DNA of 64,000 nt, from the NCBI RefSeq assembly GCF_000009905.1, contig NC_006177.1, positions 1,922,001 to 1,986,000 of the forward strand. Direction: 5' to 3'. The position numbers were made by a program, and so were the translations under genes. The notes under the pieces were generated by a model, which saw only the letters and a list, made by a program, of their open reading frames with translations, was not told the DNA's origin and did not search any database. This DNA is from Symbiobacterium thermophilum IAM 14863. Lineage in GTDB: Bacteria > Bacillota > Sulfobacillia > Symbiobacteriales > Symbiobacteriaceae. This document shows positions 16,517 to 24,711 of this stretch, piece after piece (positions within the stretch are counted from its first letter, which is position 1; each line of letters begins with the position of its first letter).

Positions 16517-17440
16517 TCACACACCTGTGAGATACCTCCTGAGCCGCTCCGTGGCCGCCTGCAGGTCCTGGGTGGCCTGCAGCATCGGCGCGAACAGGTC
16601 GCCCACCGCGGCCAGGCGCGCGGGCAGGGTGCGCATCGTGATCCGCGGCGGCTCGCCCTCCAGCTCCTCCCACGTGACCGGCGCGGACACCGGCGCCCCG
16701 GGCAGCGGCCGCAGTCCGTACACACTGGTGATCGTCTGCCCGCGCCGGTTCTGCAGGTAATCCACGTACACCTTCGGTCCGCGCCGTGCGACCGCGCGCT
16801 CGAGCGTCACCTTCTCCGGATACGCTCGCAGCAGGATCCGGCCCACCTGCTCGCAGAACGCGGCCGTCTCGGCGTAGGTCGTGCCCGGCGCCGCGGGACA
16901 GAAGATGTGGACGCCGGTGGCCCCCGACAGCTTGGGGAAACCCTGCACCTGCACCTCGCCCAGGATCTGCCGGACCAGCCGGGCGACGACCAGCACGTCT
17001 GCGAAGGTGGCGCCTTCCGCCGGGTCGAGGTCGATGACCGCCCAGTCCGGGTGGTCCGGCGAGTCGCAGGACGAGAGCCACGGGTGAAGTTCGATGGCTC
17101 CCAGATTGGCCACGTACGCCAGCGCCGCCGGCTCCTCGATGCGCAGGTAGCGGATGACGCGGCCGTCCTCCGCCCGGTCCGCCCAGGTCGGAATCCAGTC
17201 CGGGAGCCCCTGCGGGGCGTCCTTCTGGTAAAACCACTTGCCCCCGACTCCGTGGGGGTAACGGGTGAGCACCACCGGCCGCCCCCGCAGGTACGGCAGC
17301 AGGTAGGGAGCCACGGACACGTAGTGGGAGATCAGGTCCCCCTTGGTCAGCCCGTCGGCCGGCCACATGGGCTTCTCCAGGTTGGTCACCGCCAGCTCCC
17401 GCCCGCCGACCCGTACCCACCGCCTCTCGGTTCTGGCCAC
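16517..17440 (-). CDS. ligD: LigD-type polymerase/primase domain protein
   Basis: Stand-alone archaeo-eukaryotic primase-type polymerase that fills gaps during bacterial non-homologous end joining. The 307-residue product has YPHGVGGKWFYQKDAP, the catalytic DLDP (Asp137, Asp139), the FPKLSGATGVHIF strand and the third acidic residue in VYVDYLQN. The domain is normally fused to a ligase in LigD but is a separate gene here. The start is GTG at 17440, overlapping the stop of the preceding gene by one base, with GGAGGG 11 bases upstream. It is the last gene of the Ku operon. Confidence 0.92.
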   Translation of the reverse strand: MARTERRWVRVGGRELAVTNLEKPMWPADGLTKGDLISHYVSVAPYLLPYLRGRPVVLTRYPHGVGGKWFYQKDAPQGLPDWIPTWADRAEDGRVIRYLRIEEPAALAYVANLGAIELHPWLSSCDSPDHPDWAVIDLDPAEGATFADVLVVARLVRQILGEVQVQGFPKLSGATGVHIFCPAAPGTTYAETAAFCEQVGRILLRAYPEKVTLERAVARRGPKVYVDYLQNRRGQTITSVYGLRPLPGAPVSAPVTWEELEGEPPRITMRTLPARLAAVGDLFAPMLQATQDLQAATERLRRYLTGV

Positions 17441-18201
17441 TATGCCGGCCCGCCCTCCACGGGGATCCGACCGCCGTCCCCATCTCCCCGGCGCCCGGCC
17501 GGATACCCCCGCGCCTCCCCCGCGCCTGTGGGCAGCAGCCGCATCTCCTCCGGATCCCAAGCGGACACCAGCGCCATCACCTCGTCAACCTGGGTTGGGC
17601 GCGCGGAGACCTCCAGACGGAACCGCAGGGTCGCACTCTCCTGGGCCGCTGCGGCATCGCCTCCCTGGCCCGCCGGGTTCCCGCTGTCATCCCTGGCCTG
17701 GTCGGCCAGGTTGCCGAAGAAGCTGCCCAACCCGGCGCCGGCCAGTGTGGTCAGCATGGCGCCGGTGGCCGAGGCGGCGCCCAGCGGCGGCACCAGGTAG
17801 GTGGCAGCCAGGAACCCCGCCGTCGCGCCCACCGTGGCGCCGAGCACGGCCCCGCGCCCCATCCCCCGTTCGGTCATGACGGGGTCCTTCTCGCCGACCG
17901 AAGGACTGGCATGGATCGCCACAGGCCCCGTGTGCCCAGGCGGCGCCTCCTCCGCCAGCGTCACCCCCACGCCGCGCAGCTCCAGGGCGCGGAGACAGGC
18001 CCGGGCGCTGGACGCGTCGGCGAACCACGCCACAAGCACCGGAACGGAGTCCCCTGACGAGAGCGCCGCCTGCCCCTCCGACCGGCCCGGGTGGATCCCC
18101 TGCGGCCGCCCGCCGGGGTCGCCGCCCGGGAAGTGCGGTTCCTGCCCCGGAAGCGCCGGCACCTCGCGCTCCGGATGCTGCTGCCACTCCTGCTCCGTCA
18201 T
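17440..18201 (-). CDS. Hypothetical protein with glycine-zipper segment, inside the NHEJ operon
   Basis: A 253-residue protein I do not recognise as a named family. It has a Gly/Pro-rich N-terminus (1-48), a ferredoxin-like segment (PVLVAWFADASSARACLRALELRGVGVTL) resembling stress proteins of the YflT type, a central Gly/Ala-rich hydrophobic stretch (about 115-165, GAVLGATVGATAGFLAATYLVPPLG...) like a glycine-zipper membrane element, and a second ferredoxin-like strand pattern (ATLRFRLEVSARPTQVDEVMALV). It is positioned between the ligase (25 bp gap) and the polymerase (1-base overlap), so it is co-transcribed with the repair genes. Its role there is unknown. Confidence 0.65.
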   Translation of the reverse strand: MTEQEWQQHPEREVPALPGQEPHFPGGDPGGRPQGIHPGRSEGQAALSSGDSVPVLVAWFADASSARACLRALELRGVGVTLAEEAPPGHTGPVAIHASPSVGEKDPVMTERGMGRGAVLGATVGATAGFLAATYLVPPLGAASATGAMLTTLAGAGLGSFFGNLADQARDDSGNPAGQGGDAAAAQESATLRFRLEVSARPTQVDEVMALVSAWDPEEMRLLPTGAGEARGYPAGRRGDGDGGRIPVEGGPA

Positions 18202-18226
18202 CCGACTTTCCTCCTCGCTGCGTCTC

Positions 18227-19165
18227 TTACGGGATCACCGCCGCCTCCGGCGGCTCGGCCGAAAACCCGACCACCACCGGGTCCCGCAGCCGCCCCTCCT
18301 CGGTCCACTCGGTGAAGCTCACCCGCACCGTGAGGAGGGGCTCCACCCACACCACCGGTCCGGGGTCGCCGCCGAACCGCTCCCGGAGCCTCGGAATCTC
18401 CGCGAGGGGGCACGGGCCGGACGGCAGGTGGTGCCGGATCGCGGCCAGGTCCGCGCCGCTCAGCCCCGAGCCTACCCGGCCGATGTAGCGGAGCCGCCCG
18501 TCCCGGTAGGCGCCCAGCAGCAGCCCGCCCGGGCGGCCGGTCGGGTTGGTGTAGCCCACCACCACGGCCAGCATCTCCGACCGGCGCTTGACCTTCAGCC
18601 AGTCGCGGCTGCGCGCCCCCGGCACGTACCGGCTGGCACGCCGCTTGGCCACGACCCCCTCCAGCCCCCTGGCCACGGCGGCCGCGTAGAGCGCCGGCCC
18701 ATCGCTGCCCGGGAAGGACGAGACCACCTGCCACGCCTCGTCGGGCGGAACCACCGCCTCCAGCAGCGCCAGCCGCTCGGCCAGGGGCACGTCGTACAAC
18801 TCCCGGCCGTCCCACTCCAGCAGATCGAAGAGCATCAAGGTGGCCGGCCGCCTTCGGGCCGCCCCCGCCGTGCTGCCCGCCAGGTCCCGCTCCAGCACGG
18901 CCGAGAAGCTCGGCCGACCGTCCTGCAGCACGATGATCTCGCCATCCAGCACGGCCCGCCGCCCGGGGAGGGCCGCGGCCAGGCCGTCGAACTCGGGGAA
19001 CAGCGCCGTGCGCTCCCGCAGCCGACGGCTCCAGTGGCGCACCCGACCGCCCTCCACCAGCGTCAGGTTCCGCACGCCGTCCCACTTCACCTGATAGACC
19101 CAGTCGTCGTCCGCAAAGGGGGCCTCGGCGCGCTCCAGCAGCATGGGCGGGAAGGGCAGCCGCAC
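18227..19165 (-). CDS. ligD: ATP-dependent DNA ligase (LigD ligase domain)
   Basis: Seals double-strand breaks in the Ku pathway. The 312-residue product contains the nucleotidyltransferase motifs in order: I, KWDGVR (Lys27, adenylated); SRRLRE; DGEII; III, LMLFDLLEWDG; IV, GLEGVVAKR; V, DWLKVKR; then an OB-fold domain (VGYTNPTGRPGGLLLGAYRDGRLRYIGRVGSG). Length fits a stand-alone LigD ligase domain without polymerase or phosphoesterase domains. It starts two bases after the Ku stop. No 3'-phosphoesterase domain gene is present in the operon. Confidence 0.94.
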   Translation of the reverse strand: MRLPFPPMLLERAEAPFADDDWVYQVKWDGVRNLTLVEGGRVRHWSRRLRERTALFPEFDGLAAALPGRRAVLDGEIIVLQDGRPSFSAVLERDLAGSTAGAARRRPATLMLFDLLEWDGRELYDVPLAERLALLEAVVPPDEAWQVVSSFPGSDGPALYAAAVARGLEGVVAKRRASRYVPGARSRDWLKVKRRSEMLAVVVGYTNPTGRPGGLLLGAYRDGRLRYIGRVGSGLSGADLAAIRHHLPSGPCPLAEIPRLRERFGGDPGPVVWVEPLLTVRVSFTEWTEEGRLRDPVVVGFSAEPPEAAVIP

Positions 19166-19167
19166 GC

Positions 19168-20358
19168 CTACGGCCCTCCGGGCGCCGTCTCGTCCGGCCC
19201 GACCTCGGCCGCGCGGTCGCTCCCAGCGAACGGGCCGGGCGGGGCAGCCCCGTTGGGCGCGGTCTGCACGCCCGGCACGGACGTGGGCGACGTACCCGGG
19301 GCCGGCGCTGAGGGAACGCCCGGCGCCGTCGGCACGGGAGCCCCGGGCGTGCCGGGCACGGCCGTCGCGGGCACGCCCGGCACGGCCGCGGGCGGCGTAC
19401 CCGGGGTGGGCGCCCCGGTCACGCCCGGCGCACGCGGTACGGGAGCTGCGGGCACGCCGGGCACGGACGCCGCGGGGTCGCCAGGCAGTCCCGGGATCGC
19501 ACGCCGCGCGGGCGCCTCCGGTGACCTGGCCACTGGAGCTGGCGGGGTGCCGTCCGCGCCTGCGGCGCCGCCCGTCGCCCCGCCCGCGGCGCGCTGCGCC
19601 TCCGCCGCACGGATCGAGGCCCGCAAGGCCTCCATCAGGTCGACCACCCGACCCTGCTCCGGGGCCGGCCCGGGCTCGGCCGGAGGCGCCCCGGCGATCT
19701 TCGCCTGGATCAACTCCAGCAGCGCCTCTCGGTACGTGTTTTCAAACCGCTCAGGCGAGAACGGCATCGTCAGCGACTCGATCAGCCCGGTGGCCATCTC
19801 GATCTCCTGCGGGCGCAACTCCGGCTGGGCGATGCCGGTGAGGGCAGCCACCGGCCGGACCTCGTCGGGGAAGTGCATCGTCTCCATGGCGAGCACGCCC
19901 TCCCGGAAGACGCGCAGGGCTGCCAGCGACTCCTTTGCGCGCAGGACTACCCGCGCGATGGCCACGCGCCCGGTCACCTCCATCGCGTGGCGCAGCAGGC
20001 CGTAGGCCTTGGCGCCGCCCTCGCCGGGCTCGAGATAGTAGGTCTTGTCGAAGTAGATCGGGTCGATCTCCTCGAGGCGCACGAACGCCACGATCTCCAG
20101 CGTCCGCCGGGCCGCGAGCGGGATCGATTCGAAGTCCTCGTCCCGCAGCGTCACATAGCGTCCGCGGTCAAACTCGTATCCCTTGACGATCTCGCCGCTC
20201 TCGACCTCCCGCTCGCAGGTCGGGCAGTACTTCCGGTACTGCACAGGCGTCTGGCAGGGCTCGTGGAGCAGGTTGAAGCGCAGGTCCTTCGACTCCGTCG
20301 CGGCGTACAGCTTGACCGGGATCGTCACCAGCCCGAAGCTGATGGTCCCCTTCCACAT
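19168..20358 (-). CDS. ku: Ku DNA end-binding protein with long low-complexity tail
   Basis: Homodimeric Ku that encircles DNA ends and recruits the ligase. The core (about 1-260) starts WKGTISFGLVTIPVKLYAAT and has the zinc-like CPTCERE variant and the dimerisation region up to LLELIQAKIAG. The last 110-120 residues are a Pro/Gly/Ala/Thr/Val-rich tail with repeats such as PGTPGAPVP, not basic like most extended Ku tails. ATG at 20358 is used, but the family usually begins MRxxWKG; an in-frame CTG three codons earlier would give that start and is near GGGGGTGG, so the true start may be upstream. It is first in the NHEJ operon. Confidence 0.95.
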   Translation of the reverse strand: MWKGTISFGLVTIPVKLYAATESKDLRFNLLHEPCQTPVQYRKYCPTCEREVESGEIVKGYEFDRGRYVTLRDEDFESIPLAARRTLEIVAFVRLEEIDPIYFDKTYYLEPGEGGAKAYGLLRHAMEVTGRVAIARVVLRAKESLAALRVFREGVLAMETMHFPDEVRPVAALTGIAQPELRPQEIEMATGLIESLTMPFSPERFENTYREALLELIQAKIAGAPPAEPGPAPEQGRVVDLMEALRASIRAAEAQRAAGGATGGAAGADGTPPAPVARSPEAPARRAIPGLPGDPAASVPGVPAAPVPRAPGVTGAPTPGTPPAAVPGVPATAVPGTPGAPVPTAPGVPSAPAPGTSPTSVPGVQTAPNGAAPPGPFAGSDRAAEVGPDETAPGGP

Positions 20359-20429
20359 GGCACGCAGCGCGTCCACCCCCCGGTTCCTAGCGTAAGCCGC
20401 GGCAGTTCGGGCTATTCCGGGAGACCATA

Positions 20430-20459
20430 AGGAAAGGCCGGGCGTACCATCGCCCGGCC
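20430..20459 (-). terminator. Terminator upstream of ku
   Basis: A perfect 9-bp stem (20436-20444 with 20451-20459) with a 6-base loop, followed on the minus strand by TTTCCTT. It ends transcription coming from the gerW side and isolates the ku operon. Between it and 20580 there are short degenerate direct repeats around the word AGCACGTAAGG. Confidence 0.65.
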
Positions 20460-20580
20460 GGAAACCTCGGCATGAGGGCCACAGGGCAGCACGTAAGGCC
20501 GTAAGCCAGCACGTAAGGGCCATGGACCAGCAGCTACGGGCCGCAAGCCAGCCCGTGAGGGCCCAAGGCCAGTGATGAAT

Positions 20581-20607
20581 GGGCCACAGGCTGATCTCTG
20601 TGGGCCC
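20581..20607 (-). terminator. Hairpin just after gerW
   Basis: GGGCC-ACAG pairs with CTGTGGGCCC (one bulge), 8-base loop. On the minus strand it is followed by ATTCATC, so it is a weak candidate terminator of the ytfI-gerW unit. Confidence 0.4.
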
Positions 20608-20614
20608 CCCACCG

Positions 20615-21067
20615 TTACGTAAGCGTGGTCTTGGGCGTGCCGTCGGCCCCGGTGGTGTCGCTGACCTCGGGCTCGCAGGGCTCGTCCTGGGCGCGTCCGC
20701 CCAACGCGGCCCGCAGCTTGTCGATGAGCTGCGGCGCCAGGTCGATGATGCGATGGACCGGCTGCCCGCCGTCCACCGGCAGCATCCGCACCTGGTCCTT
20801 GCTCACCACCAGGAAGCCCACCGGGCTGACCGAGACCCCGGCCCCGCTGCCGCCGCCGAAGGGGTGGTCGTGCCCGGGCTCCCTCTCATGGGCCGGAACG
20901 AACTCGGACCCGCCCGCCGCAAAGCCGAAGGTCACGCGCGAAACCGGCACGATGACCGTTCCGTCCTGCGTCTCCACCGGATCACCGATGACCGTGTTCA
21001 CGTCCACCATGCTCTTCAGGCTGTCCATCGCCGTCTTCATGAGGGCTTGAATCGGGTGATCGGCCAT
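20615..21067 (-). CDS. gerW: GerW family sporulation protein (YtfJ)
   Basis: GerW/YtfJ is a forespore protein needed for normal spore germination in Bacillus. The 150-residue product matches in length (B. subtilis 151) and has the family features: IQALMKTAMDSLKSMVDVNTVIGDPVETQDGTVIVPVSRVTFGFAAGG, a Gly-rich GGGSGAGVSVSPVGFLVV segment and the C-terminal helix DLAPQLIDKLRAAL. ATG at 21067 follows AAAGGGGACAGG. The start lies 86 bp inside the ytfI-like gene, so the two are coupled. Confidence 0.93.
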   Translation of the reverse strand: MADHPIQALMKTAMDSLKSMVDVNTVIGDPVETQDGTVIVPVSRVTFGFAAGGSEFVPAHEREPGHDHPFGGGSGAGVSVSPVGFLVVSKDQVRMLPVDGGQPVHRIIDLAPQLIDKLRAALGGRAQDEPCEPEVSDTTGADGTPKTTLT

Positions 21068-21674
21068 CGGTCCTGTCCCCTTTCCTCCGCTGACGCTCCC
21101 GGATCCGGGCAAGCAGCGCCCGGCGCCGCAGGGCCGCGCGCAGCACCATGCCCGCTGCCCATGTAGCCTTTCCCAGGGGAACGCGCAATATGCAGTCGAG
21201 ATCCGTGCGCAGGAGCGGGCGCTGAAAGTTGGGAACGACGGCCACCGCGACCCCCGCCGGGTTCACCTGCACCAGCCGACCGAACTGCGCCAGCAGGTTG
21301 CAGACGAGGCTCCACCCCAGCCCCGCCAGCAGCGCCGAGTCGCAGGCGTCCAGCCCGCCCACCTCCACCCGCAGCCTCAGCCGCTCGCACCAGGTGGCCC
21401 GGCCCAGATAGCGCAGCCCCTGGACGGAGGCGGCCAGCAGATCGCGGACGTCCAACTTTTTCGCACCCGGCCGCCGCCGGGTGCGCGCCCGCACGCGGGG
21501 GGCCTTCTCCCCGAGGGTGATCGCGCGCGCAAAGCGCAGCCAACCCACCCGCAGTTCCACAAACACCTCGGCCTTCAGGTTCGCCTGGGCAAGCCGGAGG
21601 TGCAGCTGCACAGGCGCCAGCCACAGGAGCGCCATCGCCGCAGCCAGGCAGCCCACGGCGATCAGCCAGCCCAT
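20982..21674 (-). CDS. ytfI: YtfI-like DUF2953 membrane-anchored protein
   Basis: A 230-residue protein of the DUF2953 family, the usual partner gene of gerW/ytfJ. It has an N-terminal membrane helix (about 2-22), then APVQLHLRLAQANLKAEVFVELRVGWLRFAR, typical of the family, and a C-terminal positively charged to acidic tail (RERQRRKGDRTDGRSPDSSPHEDGDGQ). The tail is encoded by the 86-bp overlap with gerW. The start is ATG 21674, six bases after GGGGGTGG; a GTG two codons earlier is possible. Function is unknown, presumably in the forespore or spore envelope. Confidence 0.82.
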   Translation of the reverse strand: MGWLIAVGCLAAAMALLWLAPVQLHLRLAQANLKAEVFVELRVGWLRFARAITLGEKAPRVRARTRRRPGAKKLDVRDLLAASVQGLRYLGRATWCERLRLRVEVGGLDACDSALLAGLGWSLVCNLLAQFGRLVQVNPAGVAVAVVPNFQRPLLRTDLDCILRVPLGKATWAAGMVLRAALRRRALLARIRERQRRKGDRTDGRSPDSSPHEDGDGQPEEHGGREHGHR

Positions 21675-21799
21675 CTTCACCCACCCCCGGAAGCCTTTCC
21701 CGCACTGACGAGGTGAGTCTTGCCAAAGCGGAGGCGGTCCATTCCCCACCGCGACGGGCTCACCGTCGGAAACGTCCGGCGGCGGGAAAGACGAAGGCC

Positions 21800-21822
21800 G
21801 CCGGCCCCCCGTCGGGGCCGGC
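21800..21822 (-). terminator. Terminator after the HAD gene
   Basis: GCCGGCCCC (21800-21808) pairs with GGGGCCGGC (21814-21822), 5-base loop; on the minus strand GGCCTTCGTCTTTCCC follows. The U-tract is weak, but the position seven bases after the stop supports the call. Confidence 0.55.
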
Positions 21823-21828
21823 AGCCCG

Positions 21829-22548
21829 TCACACCGCCAGGCGGAACCGCTGGGCCAGAAGGCGCGGCAGTTCGCCGATGTGCGTCAGCCGGTGGTAGTT
21901 GGGATCCTCCTCGTCCACGTCCAGATGGTCGTAGGCCCACGTCTCCACATCCACGTGGTAGGCGGCGACCCCCAGCGTCAGGGCCGGCCGGATGTCCGAG
22001 TGGCGGGAGTTCCCGACCACGAAGCAGTGGCCGGGATCGCGGTCGCCGATGGCGTCCCGCAGCCGCTCGGCGGTCTTCTCCGGCACCACTGTCTGCCGGT
22101 GGATCCAGCGGGTCAGCCCCGACTCCTGGATCTTCCGCCGCTGCACCGCGTCCTCTCCCGCCGTCCAGATCGTCACCTCGAACCCGGCCTCGTGGAGCCA
22201 TCGGAGCGTCTCCGCCGCGCCGGGCAGCAGCTCCTGGCGGGTCTCGTAGGGGATGGCGCACAGCCGCCGCAGCTCGGCCTCCACGACCGGGTCGACGGGA
22301 CGCCCCGCCCGCCCGGCGAACTCCCGGTAACAGGTCAGCCAGGCGACGGCCAGCGACTCCCGCACCAGCCCCATCTGCCGGGCGACGGCCACGTCCAGCT
22401 CGGCCCCCCGCCGCTGCACCTCGTCCCGGTCAAACCCGGTCCGCCCGGCGATGAGCAGGCTGATCTGCGCCTCGACCTCCCGGAAGTAGCGGATGTTCTC
22501 GGCGATCGTGTCATCCCAGTCGACGAAGGCGTGCCCCGTGAACCCCAA
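21829..22548 (-). CDS. HAD superfamily hydrolase
   Basis: A 239-residue haloacid dehalogenase-like phosphatase. Motif I is VDWDDT (nucleophile Asp and general-acid Asp), motif II is TIWTAG, the Lys motif is in VVPEKTAERL and motif IV is FVVGNSRHSDIRPAL. A helical cap domain (about 20-110) lies between motifs I and II. It is probably a small-molecule or sugar/nucleotide phosphatase; substrate cannot be read from sequence. It starts three bases after the scpB stop, so it is the last gene of the scpA-scpB operon. Confidence 0.85.
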   Translation of the reverse strand: MGFTGHAFVDWDDTIAENIRYFREVEAQISLLIAGRTGFDRDEVQRRGAELDVAVARQMGLVRESLAVAWLTCYREFAGRAGRPVDPVVEAELRRLCAIPYETRQELLPGAAETLRWLHEAGFEVTIWTAGEDAVQRRKIQESGLTRWIHRQTVVPEKTAERLRDAIGDRDPGHCFVVGNSRHSDIRPALTLGVAAYHVDVETWAYDHLDVDEEDPNYHRLTHIGELPRLLAQRFRLAV

Positions 22549-22551
22549 CCG

Positions 22552-23211
22552 CTACTCCTCCTCCCCGTGCGTCGACTCCCCTGCGCCGCCGTCCGCCGCT
22601 TCGGCGGACGGTTCCTCCCCGCCCGCAAACAGCGAGGCCTGCACCTCCCGCTCCGCCTCGCCGCCCCCCGTGCGGGTGGGCACGATCAGGCCGGGCTCCG
22701 ACGTGTCGATCTCCACCGGCGGCAGCTCGCTCAGCTCCCGCAGCCCGAAGTACCGGAGGAACTCGGCGGTGGTGCCGTAGAGGATCGGCCGGCCCGGCGC
22801 CTCCTTGCGCCCCTTGTCCTCGATCAGCCCCCGCTCCAGCAGCGTCTCCAGGGCCCGGTCCACTTTCACCCCGCGCACGTTCTCGATCTCGGCCTTGGTG
22901 ATGGGCTGCCGGTACGCGATGATGGCCAGCGTCTCCAGGGCGGCGTGGGAGAGTCCCCGCGATTTGGGCTGCAGCAGCCGCTCCACGTACTCGGCGGCTT
23001 CGGGGCGGGTGGTCAGCACGTAGCCCCCCGCCATCTCCCGGATCGCCAGCCCCCGGTGCGGGGCCTCGTAGTCCTTCTGCAGGTCCGCCATGAGCAGGGC
23101 GGCGTCCCGCTCGTCGAGGCCGATCACCTCGGCGATGCGCTTGATCGTGAGCGGCTCCGGCGACGCCAGGAGCAAAGCCTCCAGGATCATCTTGCCATGG
23201 TTCCAGATCAT
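22552..23211 (-). CDS. scpB: Segregation and condensation protein B
   Basis: ScpB is the winged-helix (kite) subunit of the bacterial SMC condensin. The 219-residue product has the tandem winged-helix pattern with LSHAALETLAIIAYRQPITKAEIENVRGV and APGRPILYGTTAEFLRYFGL, the family signature. The C-terminal 45 residues are an acidic, Gly/Glu-rich tail. It overlaps scpA by four bases (ATGA), so the two are translationally coupled. Confidence 0.95.
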   Translation of the reverse strand: MIWNHGKMILEALLLASPEPLTIKRIAEVIGLDERDAALLMADLQKDYEAPHRGLAIREMAGGYVLTTRPEAAEYVERLLQPKSRGLSHAALETLAIIAYRQPITKAEIENVRGVKVDRALETLLERGLIEDKGRKEAPGRPILYGTTAEFLRYFGLRELSELPPVEIDTSEPGLIVPTRTGGGEAEREVQASLFAGGEEPSAEAADGGAGESTHGEEE

Positions 23212-23987
23212 CCGTCCTCCCGGCCTCCCTCGGCCTCATCCTGCGGCGGTTCCGCCTGCAGCACCAGGATCTCCCCGAAGAGCGCCTGCTGCACCACCCT
23301 CACCTGGCGCCGGCGCACGAGCTCCAACAGGGCCAGGAAGGTGACCACCACCTCCAGGCGGCTGCACCCCCGGGCGAACAGGTCCCGGAAGCGGACGCCC
23401 CCGGGCGAGCGGGACAGGCGGAAGCGGATCTCCCGGATCTTCTCCCGGAGCGGGATCTCCGCCCGGGGCACCTCGCGCCAGTTCCACTCCTCCTTCAAGA
23501 CCTCCTGGAAGGCCCTGACCAGATCCGCGAGGTCGAGCCCCTCCAGCGGGGGCGGGCCCCCGGGCTCCTCCACGAACAGGCCCCGGGTGTAGACCCGGAG
23601 CATCTCCCGCTCCCGCTCGCGCAGGAGCTCGGCCGCCTCCTTGAAGCGGCTGTAGGCGACCAGTTGCCGCACCAGCGCCTCGCGCGGATCCTCCTCCGGC
23701 TCCTCCGGCCCCTCCTCGTCCGCCGGGAGACGGGGAGGCTTGGGCAGCAGCATCTGCGACTTGATCCGGAGCAGCGTCGCCGCCATCACCAGGAACTCGC
23801 TGGCCCGGTCCAGGTCCAGGTCCGCCAGGTCCTGGATCGCGGCCAGGTACTGCTCGGTGATCCGCGCGATGGGGATGTCGTAGATGTTCATCTCTTCCCG
23901 GCGGATCAGGTGCAGCAGCAGGTCGAGGGGGCCCTCGAAGTTGGCCAGGTGAACCACGTACGGCTCAGGCCTGGTGGAGCGATCCAC
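23208..23987 (-). CDS. scpA: Segregation and condensation protein A
   Basis: ScpA is the kleisin that bridges SMC heads. The product (259 residues) begins with the SMC-neck-binding segment YVVHLANFEGPLDLLLHLIRREEMNIYDIPIARITEQYL, has an acidic linker (about 95-105) and ends with the winged-helix domain RLEVVVTFLALLELVRRRQVRVVQQALFGEI. The start is GTG at 23987, seven bases after GGGGG. A promoter lies 55-84 bases upstream. Confidence 0.96.
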   Translation of the reverse strand: MDRSTRPEPYVVHLANFEGPLDLLLHLIRREEMNIYDIPIARITEQYLAAIQDLADLDLDRASEFLVMAATLLRIKSQMLLPKPPRLPADEEGPEEPEEDPREALVRQLVAYSRFKEAAELLREREREMLRVYTRGLFVEEPGGPPPLEGLDLADLVRAFQEVLKEEWNWREVPRAEIPLREKIREIRFRLSRSPGGVRFRDLFARGCSRLEVVVTFLALLELVRRRQVRVVQQALFGEILVLQAEPPQDEAEGGREDG

Positions 23988-24041
23988 ACCCGTACCCCCT
24001 CTCTCCGGGCCGCGCAGCCCCGGACTTCATACAACCTCTTT

Positions 24042-24071
24042 ATATTACATGCATTTCAGCATCCCTGGCAA
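24042..24071 (-). promoter_or_regulatory. Sigma-A-like promoter of scpA
   Basis: TTGCCA (24066-24071) and TAATAT (24042-24047) are 18 bases apart on the minus strand in a small AT-rich island just past the stop of the site-2 protease gene. Confidence 0.6.
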
Positions 24072-24073
24072 CG

Positions 24074-24706
24074 CTACAGCAGCCGAAGCAGCGGCGACGC
24101 GACCCAGACCACCGCGTTGAAGATGCCGGTGTAGATCGGCGAGAGGTCGATCAGGTCCGTGACGAACAGGAAGATCAGCAGGAGCGGGCCGAACCGGTAC
24201 AGGGTCTGGACCAGTTGGTGCGCCCCCGGCGGGAAGGCATACGCCAGGACCCGGAAGCCGTCCAGCGGCGGGATCGGCAGCAGGTTGAACCCCACGAGGA
24301 ACACGTTGACCATGACGACCAGGTACAGCGTCTCGCTCAGCACCGGGTGCTGCCACCCCAGCCGGCCGGTCTCCGCGAGGACGAAGAGCACCACGAAGAC
24401 CAGCGCCAGGAGGAAGTTCATGGCCACCCCGGCCAGGGAGACCGCAATGTCTCCCAGGACCCGGGGCCGCAGCCGGGCGGGGTTCACCATGACGGGCTTG
24501 GCCCAGCCGATGCCCCCCAGCAGGAGCAGGAGGGTGCCGACGGGATCCAGGTGGGCCACGGGGTTCAGGGTCAGCCGGCCCTGCAGGCGCGGCGTGTCGT
24601 CGCCGAACCAGGTGGCCACCAGCGCGTGACCGAACTCGTGGAACGCGAAGCCCATGACGACGCCGGGGATGAGCATCACGATCTGCTGCAGGCTGGGCAG
24701 TGCCAA
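24074..24706 (-). CDS. Site-2 protease family (M50) membrane metalloprotease
   Basis: A 210-residue polytopic membrane protease. The zinc motif HEFGH is in the first helix (GFAFHEFGHALVATWFGDD) and the second metal-ligand motif is NLLPIPPLDG in a later helix; about five or six membrane segments are visible. It belongs to the short YwhC/YdiL-like S2P group without a PDZ domain. The TTG at 24706 is preferred because AGGAGG is ten bases upstream; the GTG at 24715, overlapping the CCA gene stop, is almost on top of that site. Such genes often sit before scpA in Clostridia. Confidence 0.92.
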   Translation of the reverse strand: MALPSLQQIVMLIPGVVMGFAFHEFGHALVATWFGDDTPRLQGRLTLNPVAHLDPVGTLLLLLGGIGWAKPVMVNPARLRPRVLGDIAVSLAGVAMNFLLALVFVVLFVLAETGRLGWQHPVLSETLYLVVMVNVFLVGFNLLPIPPLDGFRVLAYAFPPGAHQLVQTLYRFGPLLLIFLFVTDLIDLSPIYTGIFNAVVWVASPLLRLL

Positions 24707-24711
24707 GCGGT

